From NCBI RefSeq assembly GCF_041146795.1, contig NC_135168.1, forward strand, positions 39,378,370 through 39,442,369: a stretch of 64,000 bases of DNA. The letters are read 5' to 3'. Below are positions 1-11,073 of the stretch, one piece after another (within the stretch, counting starts at the first letter, position 1; every line of letters begins with the position of its first letter). The translations under genes were made by a program, and so were the position numbers. This DNA is from Maylandia zebra (taxonomy: Eukaryota > Chordata > Actinopteri > Cichliformes > Cichlidae). Below the pieces are notes generated by a model. The model saw only the letters and a program-made list of their open reading frames with translations, was not told the DNA's origin and ran no database searches.

Positions 1-131
1 TCCCGAAGTACCATGTTAAATCATGCTTTTTATTTGTTCTTGTTTCTAATGTCTCTGTAAAGCACTTTGAATCACCTTGTTGTTGAATTGTGCTATACAA
101 ATAAACTTGCCTTGCCTTGCCTTGCCTTGCC
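1..131 (-). repeat. Interspersed teleost repeat, terminal part, with GCCTT pentamer tail
   Basis: The reverse complement of about 50-131 matches closely the forward copy that begins at 47,479 (shared core reads AGCACAATTCAACAACAAGG). The outer end runs into tandem CTTGC/GCCTT pentamers at about 108-131. I know this sequence as a common fish repeat of the type 'aagtttatttatatagcac', but I cannot assign a family name. The copy is cut by the window edge. Confidence 0.75.
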
Positions 132-1500
132 TAATGTTGAGGATTATACAGTAGCTTGATCACGTTAAGCATGTTAAGTGAATGTGTAGTATATAAAAAG
201 CAAAGGATCAACTTCAGTAGAGATGTATTAAGTGAAACTGATTGGTGGAAGAATTAAAACTGAAAGGAAACGTACACATTTCTAAAGCCATGTGGTCTCA
301 CTATGCAATTTATAAGCAGAGGAAACAAAGGTTAGTTTGTAACGCTTCCTGAATTTACACTCAAAAACAGAAAGTTATGACTTTAACTAGAGCTGCTTAA
401 GTGCTTTAATGAGCACAGATTGCAGGCTGATATTTGCCTCAAAAACAGTTGTAAATTCATTTAAAACTATTTCCAAAGCTGTTTGATTTGAAAGGTTGTT
501 GAGGTCCATGTAGAATGGACTCACTTTGCACAAATAGCAGCCTGAGCACATCTGGGAAAATACCAGTTTGCTCACATTCTCCTACATCGCTTCCTTTTAA
601 CAAGTCAGTTTTCTCTTTAATCACTTGGTACAAGGCCAAGAAAATTAGAGTGTGGCTTAATCCGTTTCATTGTTATTTCTTATCAGCAACTATAAAGAGC
701 TTGATGGCAAATGGAATAGCAAAATTGTAGCCTTGTGTCATCATTCCGTGAACTATTGTTTTCTGTTGTTGTGTTTGATGAGTTTAGGTATCTATCGAGA
801 CTGGCCACAGTAAGGGAAATTTTTGATTAACGTTAAGCTGACTAAACAAATTGAATGTAAACAGCAACGGGCCACATTACTCAACCATATTCATCTTATT
901 TACCGTCTGGTCACTTTGGTTAAGGTGGCCCAGAGAGAATTTGAATGCAAAGCCAGTCATTCTATTTCTGTGTGGAGTTTGCATATCCAGCGTGTGTGTG
1001 TGGGTTTGTATGCATGCATTTTCCAAAACAGAGGTTTTATTCAATTCAGTCTCTGAATGTGCTGTAAAGCATTTAGCTTTAGCAGTGTGTAACATGTTTT
1101 GGCAATGGTAGACCATTTAGCTGCACGGGAGCCCTTCAGAAAAAAATGAATACGATTTTGTGATGAGCAGCACTCTCTAGTGGCCACTGTTTGAATAAGT
1201 CACTGTTTAAAGTAATGCATGATTTCAGTAAAAGGCAGTAATGTATTTTTGAGGTGCCTTTTAAACTAAATCATTTTGGATTTATTCTTCCAAATTCTTA
1301 GAAAAGTTCATCTTAGTATGTGTCATAATAAACTGTGTGCACAGAGGCAGAGGGTAGTTTGCCTAAGTAAACCAATGTTTCCCTGATAACAGGCTATATT
1401 AGAGCACAGCTCCATCTCTCAGCATGTGTCCTTATGTTTTGGGTGTTTTGATCAGAGCTGAAGAAATCTCATCATTTTGACCTAAACGTCACTCAATGTT
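132..1500. other. Intergenic sequence, no gene seen
   Basis: Only short open frames without splice context or recognisable protein similarity occur here. The stretch is AT-rich. It probably includes upstream flank of the immunoglobulin-domain gene, whose likely 5' UTR exon ends in a good donor at 1,724 (CCAG|GTAAGA). Confidence 0.5.
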
Positions 1501-1915
1501 ACATGAAAGCAGCAGCGGCGGCTTTACCGTCATCGTTGTCGTCACATGCACCTTCACAACAAACAGCTGCTTTGTTCATGCTATAATATTCCAGGGATGA
1601 ATATATTTGCATTGCTATCAGTGTTTAGAATCAGTTTTGCCGTGCCTCTTCTGATGCAAAGACTATTCAGTTAAGCAAAGCAGAGCGGGTCATCACTCTG
1701 GTCTGTGTGTCAGAGGCAATCCAGGTAAGAGCATTACGTATTATATGTATAACTTTAAAAATATATTTAATGCTTTGTCTAAAAGTTTTAAAGTATTTCA
1801 TTGCTATGAAACTTGTTCTTCCTATTTTTCTATATGCTCTTTTTTTTAGATATTAATGACATTAATTTCTCAGACTGTTCTTAACGGTTGTGAATCCAGT
1901 CTGTTCTAGTAGAGA

Positions 1916-3270
1916 ATGGTTATCATTTATCTCATGCTTGGTTATCTCCTCTCTGGTAAGCACTCACCTACATTTATGTATATATGTCTATATTTTCTTG
2001 TTCTCTGTTTGTATATGTGCCAGTTTAGCTCTAAATAATTCGCTCTATATTCTGATATCGTAGCTGGTACTGACTGCCTGTGTTACTGTTGAGTTTTTGA
2101 AATGTACCATCACAGGGTAAACTATGGCAGATGGGGGAAAAGGAAAATTGTACATCTGGAAATGTCATGTCGCAGCTAATGTGCCTGAACATTGCCTGCC
2201 AATAAAATGCAAAATGAGATGCATTGGAAAAATGTTCCTGACGTTATTTTTTTTCATCTGTTTTTCTCATAGATACTTATGCGAAATGTGAAAACAGCAC
2301 TTTGTGTAATGGTTAGTCCTCACTTTGTTTTTATTTGTTTTGTTTGTTTGTTTTTTATAAATCCTGTGAACTTGAATAGACTGCAACTGGTAGAGAGGTG
2401 TGATAACAGCCTAAGGTTGTGTCTGACACTAAAATGAAATATAAATTAAATATTGATAAGCTTTTTTTTTCTTTGATAATTGTGTATCTCTAAAATTAAA
2501 TCTTTAAGAGTAAAGAAAGTCGACCAGATTACGTTTAAATTTCTTTTTTTTAATAATGCTGAATGTGACAGTGTTCATTCTTCTTCGTTTTTTTTCTCTT
2601 TAGGAGCAACATTTAAACAATGCACTGAATGTAACATTTGAGAATACCTTTGTCTGAAGCAATGGATTATAACAGAGCACACTCTAATTACCTAACATTA
2701 TTTATTGTTGCTTTCCTCGCTTTTCATGTTTACTCTGCCCATCAGATGAAGTGTTCATCAGCAGCGAGCCATCCAGCCCAAATGAGGGTGACGACGTCAC
2801 TCTCACATGCAATGAAAAATGTGAAAATTCAACTGTGACTTTTCAGTGGAAGAAAAATAAGGCGGTCAAAGAAAAAGAAAATAATAAGACCTTTCTTATC
2901 CAAAGTGCCCTTTCAATTTCTGACATATACATCTGCTCAGTAAAGTGCTCCCGTTACTGTTGTGATTCTAAACCATACACACTGTCTGTAAAAAGTAAGT
3001 CCATCCATCTGTATACTTCTGTTATATGTTATGATTTTAGAAATGTGTATAATGGCATGCTATCAACAGCCCTTGATACCATGTGTCTTCACTTCCTGTG
3101 TATTTGTCTATGTGTGTGTCATTGTCCAGACAACACTGTGATCATCTTGGTGGTCTGTGGTGTTGCAGCTTTGGCCCTTGTTTTGATTATGGGACTGATT
3201 ATGAAGTGTAAGCTGAAAAGAGACAGTGGTAAGAGCTCATTTTAAGATGTCTGTGGTATTAGACAACAAT

Positions 3271-3334
<64 letters not shown>

Positions 3335-3673
3335 AGTTTTTCTAGTTTTAACTAACTTAACTATCATGATATGACTATCAATAAAATACAACAAATTTTG
3401 ATGCTTATTATGAATGTCTGGGTGAAAACAGGCTGTTTTTGCCGCATTACAAGTAATTGTGCGAGGCTAAGCTAACAGGCTGGTGCCTTCAGTTACAACT
3501 TTGAACAATATCGTTGATGATCTTGAATCTATCTACACATCAGAACTCAGAATGACACATCTGACTGATTTGAATGCTCTCTCTCTGCAGATAAACACAG
3601 GGAGAGGGTGAGACAGAGACAGGCTGGACAGGCTGCTGGTGGGCCATATCCTGTCACACCCAGAGAGTCCTAA
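1916..3673 (+). CDS. Small single-immunoglobulin-domain type I membrane protein, 169 aa
   Basis: Five exons join in one frame, all with phase-1 junctions as is usual for Ig genes: 1916-1955, 2273-2311, 2746-2994, 3130-3228 and 3591-3673. Residues 1-13 form a short signal peptide. Residues 14-26 are a Cys-containing linker. Residues 27-109 are one Ig domain with C48, W61 and the D86-x-Y88-x-C90 motif. Residues 113-136 are a membrane helix, followed by a basic tail of about 33 residues without an ITIM or ITAM. Extra cysteines at 52, 94, 98 and 99 could make a second disulfide or a dimer. Sequons occur at N21, N54, N73 and N110. A likely 5' UTR exon ends at 1,724, and an acceptor precedes the ATG at about 1,850 or 1,872. 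Domain type and splicing are read directly. The role is inferred only as a leukocyte-type surface receptor or ligand. I recognise no named orthologue. Confidence 0.72.
2604..2641 (+). other. Possible alternative exon giving a truncated product
   Basis: A strong pyrimidine tract and AG end at 2,603. If the second coding exon (ending 2,311, phase 1) is joined here, the frame reads eleven further codons rich in cysteine (ATFKQCTECNI after a glycine) and stops at TGA 2,639-2,641. This would replace the Ig domain with a short secreted peptide or trigger decay of the transcript. It may simply be a cryptic acceptor in an intron. Confidence 0.25.
3271..3335 (+). repeat. (AAAG)n tetranucleotide microsatellite
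   Basis: About sixteen uninterrupted GAAA units lie in the last intron of the Ig-domain gene, 42 bases past the donor of the membrane-helix exon. Confidence 0.97.
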
Positions 3674-3702
3674 AAAGAAAACATTCTATCATATTTTGAT
3701 AT

Positions 3703-3784
3703 AATAAATTCTGATCTTATGCAACATAATATATATTTATCTTTTTGATATTTCAGACTTTTGAATGCTCACAAATTGAATAAA
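3703..3784 (+). terminator. Polyadenylation signals of the Ig-domain gene
   Basis: AATAAA occurs at 3,703-3,708 and again at 3,779-3,784, which is 30 and 106 bases past the stop codon at 3,671-3,673. Either could end the transcript. Confidence 0.5.
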
Positions 3785-4685
3785 TACTCTTTAATCTCTG
3801 TTTTTGAGTGCATGTGTGCGTGTTTAATCAGTTAAAGTCACACTTTTCCACAATGTAGCGTTGCATTTCTGTTAGTTTGCTCAGTTTAAAAAAAAAAGAA
3901 CCTAGAAATGTTTTAATCCACACACAGGATTGGCATGCTCGCACTAATCCTGCTGAATGCTCCACTCACAGTGGCACACACTGCTCAGCTTTACAGTGGC
4001 TTGCATGTAATGGATATATGGGAGTGTAATGCTGTCTACTCCTATCCATGAGAGGGATGAATGTGGGATTTGAAGATTGACTTATGAACATAGTAATAGC
4101 GTTAGGTGCCTCGATTCAATGTCAGGATGCAATGATTTGAAGTTTAAGTGTTAAGCTCGGTCTTCATGCTGCCAGAGTGCCTGGCATTAGCAGTGTTTTG
4201 GGGGGGTTCCCCTCCCGGCCATATGGCAAAAACTTATTTATCCGCATGTATGAGTGGGTCAGGAAGGACTGTTTATTCAGTTTCCTTCTATAACAGGTGG
4301 CTAAGGGATAATCCAGGTAAAGCCACTGCAAAGTGGAGACGGAGGGATGGACAGAGGAAGGGGGAGGAGGGGGATGGGGTTGCCTTTGCATGGATGCCTA
4401 GGGCTAATTCTGGCCTCTTAATCCCAGTCCCATACGCCCTGCCTCTCTTCCTTCTTGTAACTCTACAGTTACATTGAGGAGCAGTTCATGTCCAGGTAGA
4501 CATTACTATCACATAAACGCATCACGTAACCCACCCAGGTTTACTGAGAAGGAAGGGAAAAAGACAGAGGCTGCTGGTCCCTTTCCTGGATAGCTGGGTG
4601 ACTGGATAGCTAACACACCTGTGTGTGAGCTTCACTGGAGAATGGAGCTGTAGCCCTCCAGCCACGCCACAGGAAACACACCAAC
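3785..4685. other. Spacer and probable 5' flank of the ARL3-type gene
   Basis: No reading frame here has splice or protein support. The last 100-150 bases before 4,686 run without a clear acceptor up to the ATG, so the ATG is probably in the first exon and this stretch holds its 5' UTR and promoter. No TATA box stands out. Confidence 0.4.
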
Positions 4686-7600
4686 ATGGGAGAAGCTCAA
4701 AAGGTAGGTGACCTGATTTGGAGCAGCAAGACTTACAAACTCAAATGCTAACCTTATGAGTCTGCATAAAAAAGAGGTTTTACAAGTAGCTGTGACCTGA
4801 ACAGTGGGCCATGAGACATAAAGTATTTTGCGGTTGTGTTGTGTGTCTTTGCAGCTCACAGACACGATGGATTATCTGAACTCCTTGTGTTAATACAGAA
4901 CAGTAACTAAGATTTTACTCCTGAATCTCTTGGAATGGAATGGAATCTCTTTATTGTACAGTTAACCAGAAATGCAAATGAAATGTTGAAAACTATGGTG
5001 CCTGTAGTCAACAATATGGCAGCCTTGCTGCACTGTCTGCAGTTGTGCAACCCTGCAGACTAATCACATTAATGTACAGCTATATGAATGGAGCTATTTT
5101 TTACACCAGTGCTTCTCTAAATAAAGCAACACAGTGATCCTCACAGGGTGTCTGTGGTAGCAATACAGTCTTTTCAAAAACTGAGGAAGAAAAACAAGTA
5201 GGCCTCTGTGAGGGGAGCTTTGACCTCAAATCAGAAAGAGGTCAGTGGGATTTTGTTTTGAGAGGCTAAAGCTATTTTTGTCTATTCATGTAATTTTGTT
5301 TTTTGGATAGTAATAGTGTGATTAGTGTTGTTGCTTTTTATGAGAGAAACAATGCACCCAAGAAAAAAGGATGCATTGTACATAAGTATTTTCTGTTTGC
5401 CTCCAAAGGTTAGGGCTGGGACAAAATAATGTGACGGCTGCCATTTGGTTCCTGTTTTTCAGAAGGATTATGTAAAGACTACAGAGCTGAATTTTCACAA
5501 ACTTCGTAAAAAAAAAGAAGAAAAAGGAGAAAAGGAATAAGCCATTAGACTTTAGTCTGGATTACTTTCTTTTAAATTACAAAGCAGTTCAATGGCCCAG
5601 GCTAAAGATGCACTCTCAGATTGTGTTTAGTTCTCAATAACCTGACTGTATTAATTACTCACATTTACATACAAAGTTGGCTGGCTTTATGCTTTAATTT
5701 AATTATTATTCAGTTCTGAGGGAGTCGATGCTTGACAGTTTCTTTGCCTTATTGCTCTGCCTGCCCCTCCTGCCCCCATGCCTCTCCACAGGGCTTACTC
5801 TCTGTCATAGAGAAACTGAAGGGATCCACAGAGCAGGAGGTCAGGATAGTGCTTCTAGGATTGGACAACGCTGGCAAGACCACCCTGCTGAAAAGCCTCG
5901 CCTCTGAGGATGTGAACACTATCACTCCAACGCAGGTGAGAGGAAGTTATGTGTTCAAAAAGCAGTGTGCATCCGCTCTATAACATTAGAACACATGCTG
6001 ATCATTGTGTTTTCATCTCCTTGTTTAAATCAATTCAATTTTAACATAAACAGTCGATGCTCATTATTATATGTATATCAAGTGAAAAAAGGTCCGTCTG
6101 TGAGCAGTTTTCCATCAATACTTTGTTAATAAGCAGTTTACCATTAAAGCTCTTCTGAATACTAAATATAATGTAATAAATGTAATAAAATGTAATTAAA
6201 AATACAAAACATTGGAAGATGGTTTGTATTTTCATGATACTGTAGCCAAGCATCATAACAGGTGAGAGGATCGTGTCTAACCTTGCAATATCTGCTAAAT
6301 CAGAGCACATTTGAAGTAATGAGACTCAGATGACCCTTGTTTTCCTGACCCACACAGTAAAATGCAATCATTGGCCTCACACCACACATGCTTTAACCAG
6401 ATTTGTCAGATCACGCTGTTACACTGTTAAATAACCCTTCATCGCGAGATAAACTGTAGCCCGACATGACCTTGTTGATTTGCATGCTCTCCACACATTT
6501 TCTGAGAACATCCTGGTTGGCGTTATGACTGCTTCTCTCTCTCCTTTTCTCTTTTTTTTCTCTCATCTCCCTCTGATGTATTTATCTAAGCTCTAATGTC
6601 GTTATCTAATGACCTTGTATTACTCTACCGAGACAAGCCAACACTGAGTTGATGTACTGCCAGGTCCGGTACTGGGCAAGTGTGAAAGCTCATCAGACAC
6701 CAGGGAGGGAGGACGCAGTCCAGTATGGCAATAGTCGACACAAAGCTAAATCAGACGTGACACATGAACACGTACACTTACCTTGATCCTTCGAGTCTTA
6801 TCCTCAGATTTGCTCCTCGGATGGCCCTCGGGATAAAGTTGTTATACAACTTTGCCAACTGAAACAGAGGTGTTGTGTTATGAAGAGCAACCATATCCTT
6901 ATAAACAACTGAGTGTAACCACTGATCAAGTACAGTGACACTTCATGAATTACCTTATCAGGTGGAAACAGCTTTTAAATTGAAGGCAGGGCAGTGACTC
7001 TAGGTGCTGTGTTTTTTCTTAAGGGCTTCAACATAAAGAGTGTTGCCTCCCATGGGATGAAACTTAACGTTTGGGACATCGGAGGACAAAGAAAGATCAG
7101 GCCCTTCTGGAAAAAGTATCTGGAAAGCACAGACTTGTTGGTGAGTAGGTCACTTTAAGCCATTTTAAATCAATAACACAGTAAAGTAGAGAAGTTTTAT
7201 GTTATTTTAATATCTTTTTAACCCTCAGGACACTATCCCACATATAAGCAGAGATTAAACACTTCTTTAAGGATGTTTTGGACATGATGTGACCACATTC
7301 TTCTCTAGTATTTTTTAACAATAATTTCTTGCAGATAATAAAATGTAAACTTTCAGAAAATGTGGATGTGATAACACTGTAACATGTCTCTTCTTTTAGA
7401 TTTATGTTATTGACAGTGCGGACAAGAAGCGTTTTGAAGAGACGGGGCTGGTGAGTGTCTAAACCCTTTTACTAACAGCCTTATTACTAACGGTAATGCT
7501 ATTGTGCACAAAATAGAATCAAAAGTTGCACCTATGTGTGTATGTGCAGGAGCTGTCCGAGCTGACTGACGAGGAGAATTTGAAGGGCGTTCCGCTGCTC

Positions 7601-8005
7601 ATCTTTGCCAATAAGCAGGACCTGGCCACAGCATCACCGGCCAGCGAGATCGCCGAGGGGCTCAACCTGCACACGTATCGGGACCGCGAGTGGCAGATTC
7701 AGGCCTGCTCTGCTGTTTCTGGCGAGGGAGTTCAGGTCAGACCTGACTTTGATTTATTGATTTCTCCCTCATATGGAATCTAATTGGCAACAAATGCTTT
7801 GCATGTCCCTCCTTTATTCACTGGGCCCACAATCAATTGAAACAGAGACCCTGTTTCTTTCAGTGAAGTCTTTAACGTGATTAATTTGATGGTTTTGTGT
7901 TGTTTTCCATGCTTGGATCGTTTGGATCATTTTCTTTTGTCTTCATTTCTCCATTAGGATGGGATGGACTGGATTTGTAACAACATTGTGAATAAGAAGA
8001 AGTGA
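4686..8005 (+). CDS. arl3l1: ARL3-type ADP-ribosylation-factor-like GTPase, 187 aa
   Basis: Six exons join without frame breaks: 4686-4703, 5792-5935, 7024-7140, 7400-7450, 7550-7735 and 7958-8005. The product has the complete ARF/ARL fold: P-loop GLDNAGKT (29-36), switch I T51-P-T, switch II WDIGGQ (71-76), NKQD (131-134) and the CSA base motif. Gly2 is present but the start is MGEAQK, about five residues longer than mammalian ARL3 (182 aa). This extension marks the fish paralogue that I recall as arl3l1; the family is certain and the paralogue name less so. ARL3 proteins release lipidated cargo from PDE6D and UNC119 carriers in cilia, with ARL13B as exchange factor and RP2 as GAP. All catalytic motifs are intact, so an active GTPase is expected. 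The first coding exon carries only six codons and is followed by a 1.1-kb intron. Confidence 0.95.
4932..4990 (+). repeat. Short repeat tail ('aatctctttattgt' type)
   Basis: GGAATGGAATGGAATCTCTTT followed by ATTGTACAGTTAACC resembles the tails of common fish retroposons. A related piece lies at 31,799-31,865. It is in the first intron of the ARL3-type gene. The family is not assigned. Confidence 0.4.
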
Positions 8006-8414
8006 ATCATCATCCCAAGCAAAACCGATCGGAGTGAAACAGTGCAGAGATCACATAAGGGAATTTTTAAAAAATATATATGTTTCATGTAATATCTCCA
8101 GACTTCACTTATAACAGATTCAGCTCCCCTTACAGATTTAAAAAACAAGTTTATTTTTACAATTTCTGACATTTTTATGCAAAATTAGCCAATATAAAGA
8201 CACATTTTAGCCCCAGTAAGTCAATTAGGCATACATTGGTCATTCTTCCGTCCTTAAAAAATATATTTTTGTTCCCTCTTTTATCCTCGTCTCTTCAAAC
8301 TGTGTGCTTTCTTGGGGGAAGGAAAAGCTGAGTGTGTAGTTATGTAGTGGTCTGTCAGTTACACAAACACCAGCTCAGTGTGAGTGTAATGTATGTGTCA
8401 TGAGATTTTTAACA

Positions 8415-8420
8415 AATAAA
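8415..8420 (+). terminator. Polyadenylation signal of the ARL3-type gene
   Basis: AATAAA lies 410 bases past the stop codon, in an AT-rich 3' region with no earlier canonical hexamer. Confidence 0.6.
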
Positions 8421-9990
8421 ACAATTAGTCATTTCTGCCATTGTGTTTCCTTGTTTTCAAATCAAATGTAGCCATCAGTAATCAGATTGTCCAAGCACGA
8501 ATGCATGCATGCACAGACAATAAAGGCATTTACGGGTCAGATAATAGCTGTCAGTGACAGAAACACACAAATGTGACTGTAAATCATCTCCTGAGTGACA
8601 AGAGGAACAATAACGAGCTGATCTGCCCCTGCTCAGCTGTCATCTTGCTTTTATTTCCACTCTACGATGACAAGCACTTACACCGTACAGTGAGTGAGGG
8701 GCTCATTGAAAAGCGAGAAGTTGGAGGGAAGAGGGTTTACAATTACACACTCACATTGCGTGGCAGAAGAAGATATCAAATCTTTGAGTCACAGCGGAAC
8801 AACAGAGAGAAGGAAATTACACAGAGAGGGGTTGTCTACATTTTCGGCAGGGATTCTTTTTCTTCAGATGTTTTCTATGTTAATTCCAAGACTTTTGTAT
8901 TAGCGTGCGACCTGTCTAGCTGCTCTAACGGTGGTGGTTGGTCATATGACACATCTCACATCCAGCTGTGAATGCACGGCATTCAAGCAGAAATGCATAT
9001 AGTCTCATCTACTATTCAAGTTCTGTCTTGAGATGTGTTAAAAAAAAAAGGTACTTCCTGAATCAGTTAATCTGTCCTGGTACTCGAGCAGTTACCCCTG
9101 TGGTCATTCTCCACATATTTGTCCTTTACGCTGACCTTGGTGTAAGCTAAGTCCTCTATTCAGCCATTTTGGCCCTGCTTTTGCTGCAGTTGGATTTAAT
9201 GGATCTTTTCTTTCTATTGTTTGGAGCTGCAATTAGCCATCTGAAAGCACTCTAAAATCACATCAGCTGGCAGGCTTTACTCCGTGTGTTCTGCTCTGCA
9301 TTAAATTATGCAAATTAATATCCCCCACCCACCCCTTTTTTTTGTTTTGTTTTTTTTAGTCTGACATTTTTGAGTAGTTCTGAAAAATTAAATGTATGTT
9401 TGTTTACTTGGTAAGTGTTAACAAAACGCTAGATGTTGGCTGATTAAGTGAGTCATCTCCATGGTGACTAATACTGGAGCAAGCCTTAAAACATTCAATG
9501 TCTTTTGAGGGAGCACAGCAGGGGTGTGTGGGACCAATTACAAGTTGTACTAAAGAACCTTATGGCAGTCTGAAAGGGACCAGACAGTGCAGGGGCTGGG
9601 AGGGCGTTGAGTTCTTTTCATGTACAGTCTTTGGTGGAGAAATGAGGTTTGCAATGGACTTTTCAGTGCTGCTTCTTTCGCCCACAGGTGGCAGCATTAG
9701 AGGGTCGGATCACTCTTGTGGCAGACGGGGAGTCCTCTATTTGCACATAAGTGATCTGACACTAATTCCTCTGATTTTGTTTGCTGTTTGAAAGGTCAAG
9801 TGTGATTGAGCATATGCTTTTATTGCTTTCTGTAAATACAAAATAAATTATGTATTTCATTCAGGTTACTGGGCAACAATTTAGTGGCTTTACCTCTGGA
9901 TTGTTTAAAATGTAAAAATCTCCTAATTTCTATACAATAAAACGTGTTTTAATCTTAAAGAGACATGATGTCACTCTCATGCAAGTAGCC
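8421..9990. other. Intergenic sequence, no gene seen
   Basis: A 132-codon open frame at 8,573-8,971 has no recognisable domain, no signal or membrane segment and no splice context, so I treat it as chance. Nothing else is supported. Confidence 0.5.
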
Positions 9991-10001
9991 CCTTGGCAAG
10001 T

Positions 10002-10015
10002 GTTGCCATAGCAAC
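10002..10015 (+). promoter_or_regulatory. RFX X-box motif
   Basis: GTTGCCATAGCAAC is an exact match to the RFX consensus GTNRCC-ATRGYAAC type and is an almost perfect 14-bp palindrome. It lies about 180 bases before a probable 5' UTR donor (CTGCAG|GTAGGA near 10,190) and about 0.5 kb before the ATG of the 114-aa membrane protein. RFX factors drive ciliary and some neuronal and immune genes. Binding is inferred from the motif alone. Confidence 0.6.
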
Positions 10016-10530
10016 CATCCCTGTTATCCCTGGTCCAGAAGCAGCTGCCGCTCTTCCTCGGTATAGCCCTTTCTCTCTCTCCCTTCCTTCATTTCTTTCA
10101 TTTCCCCAAAGCTCGCCTTACCTCCTTTACCAAGGAAATCCTGAATCCTGCACAGAAACTGGACCACAACACTGCAACTACACACTGCAGGTAGGAATCA
10201 AAAAACTTTTTCTGTGTTTGGTTGTCTGTGTGTTCATTAACCTGCCAGTTTAAAAATACAGAACAGAAAGCTAATGTTTACATTTGAAAGGGTTAACAAT
10301 TTACAAAATGTCATTACATTAATAGAGATTCAAAATAACTGTTTCTATTGCCAAATGTTGTCTTTTCAACAGGTTGGCTTATCACTGCATATACTGTATG
10401 CTTATCTTGCTTTTAAACTCCACTTGGATTCATTTTACGCTAGTTAAAATGTTTTGTTGTTTGTTTGTTGGTTGGTTTGTTTAAGGCCACAACAAAACCT
10501 TCCAAAACCCACTGACGGAACATATCCATC

Positions 10531-10875
10531 ATGCCAGAAGACGCCTACCCGTCTTCCATGAAGCCGCCCTTCCCAACACTCACTCCCCATCCCAGGTTTG
10601 ACGCGAGCCCGACAGCTTTCAGCCTCCTGACCACCACAGCACTTCTGCCACGTGAGCGCTTTCACATAGAAGGATCCACCCTCCTGATTGTGGTCATTTT
10701 TTGCGTGGTCTTTGTCCTGCTCCTTTCAGCCTTTTTCTACGCCTTCTGCTTCCATTGCTCCATCAGTACGTCGCTTAAAGACTCGCATGCAGATAACGGA
10801 TGCAGCCTAGATCATGAGGACGCCACATATAAGTGCAGCTCATCTGATAACCAGTCAGTAGGGAATGTTGTCTGA
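10531..10875 (+). CDS. Unrecognised single-pass membrane protein, 114 aa
   Basis: The frame opens with ATG at 10,531 and ends at 10,875. An acceptor-like tract ends at about 10,486 and a likely 5' UTR exon ends near 10,190, so the whole coding sequence sits in one exon. Residues 1-46 are rich in Pro, Ser and Thr. Residues 50-72 form a strongly hydrophobic helix (LLIVVIFCVVFVLLLSAFF). Residues 73-114 are a Cys- and Ser-rich tail ending in GNVV, which could be a PDZ ligand. There is no N-terminal signal peptide. Layout and size fit the small integral membrane protein (SMIM) type, but I do not recognise a family, and it does not resemble SMIM3, which lies near RBM22 in mammals. Codon use is gene-like and an AATAAA follows at 11,068. 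Function is unknown. Confidence 0.65.
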   Translation: MPEDAYPSSMKPPFPTLTPHPRFDASPTAFSLLTTTALLPRERFHIEGSTLLIVVIFCVVFVLLLSAFFYAFCFHCSISTSLKDSHADNGCSLDHEDATYKCSSSDNQSVGNVV

Positions 10876-11067
10876 CTGTGATGCCAGACCAAGATAATTG
10901 TCATGTGGTTGTGATTAAGCTTTCTTGGGAATTTCCTGCAGTAGCAGTGCAATGAAAGCATAATTCCAAAACAGTATTGTTAGTAGGATTCCTCCTAAGC
11001 TCACATGAGTTTAGGTAAGACGAATCCAAATGCACTTAAATGTCATAGATCCATAGCTATTGTGTCC

Positions 11068-11073
11068 AATAAA
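11068..11073 (+). terminator. Polyadenylation signal for the 114-aa membrane protein gene
   Basis: AATAAA lies 193 bases past the stop, followed by AT-rich sequence. Confidence 0.5.

Noticed and set aside
8573..8971. 132-codon open frame after the ARL3-type gene
   Set aside because: No domain, no membrane or signal segment, no splice or promoter context.
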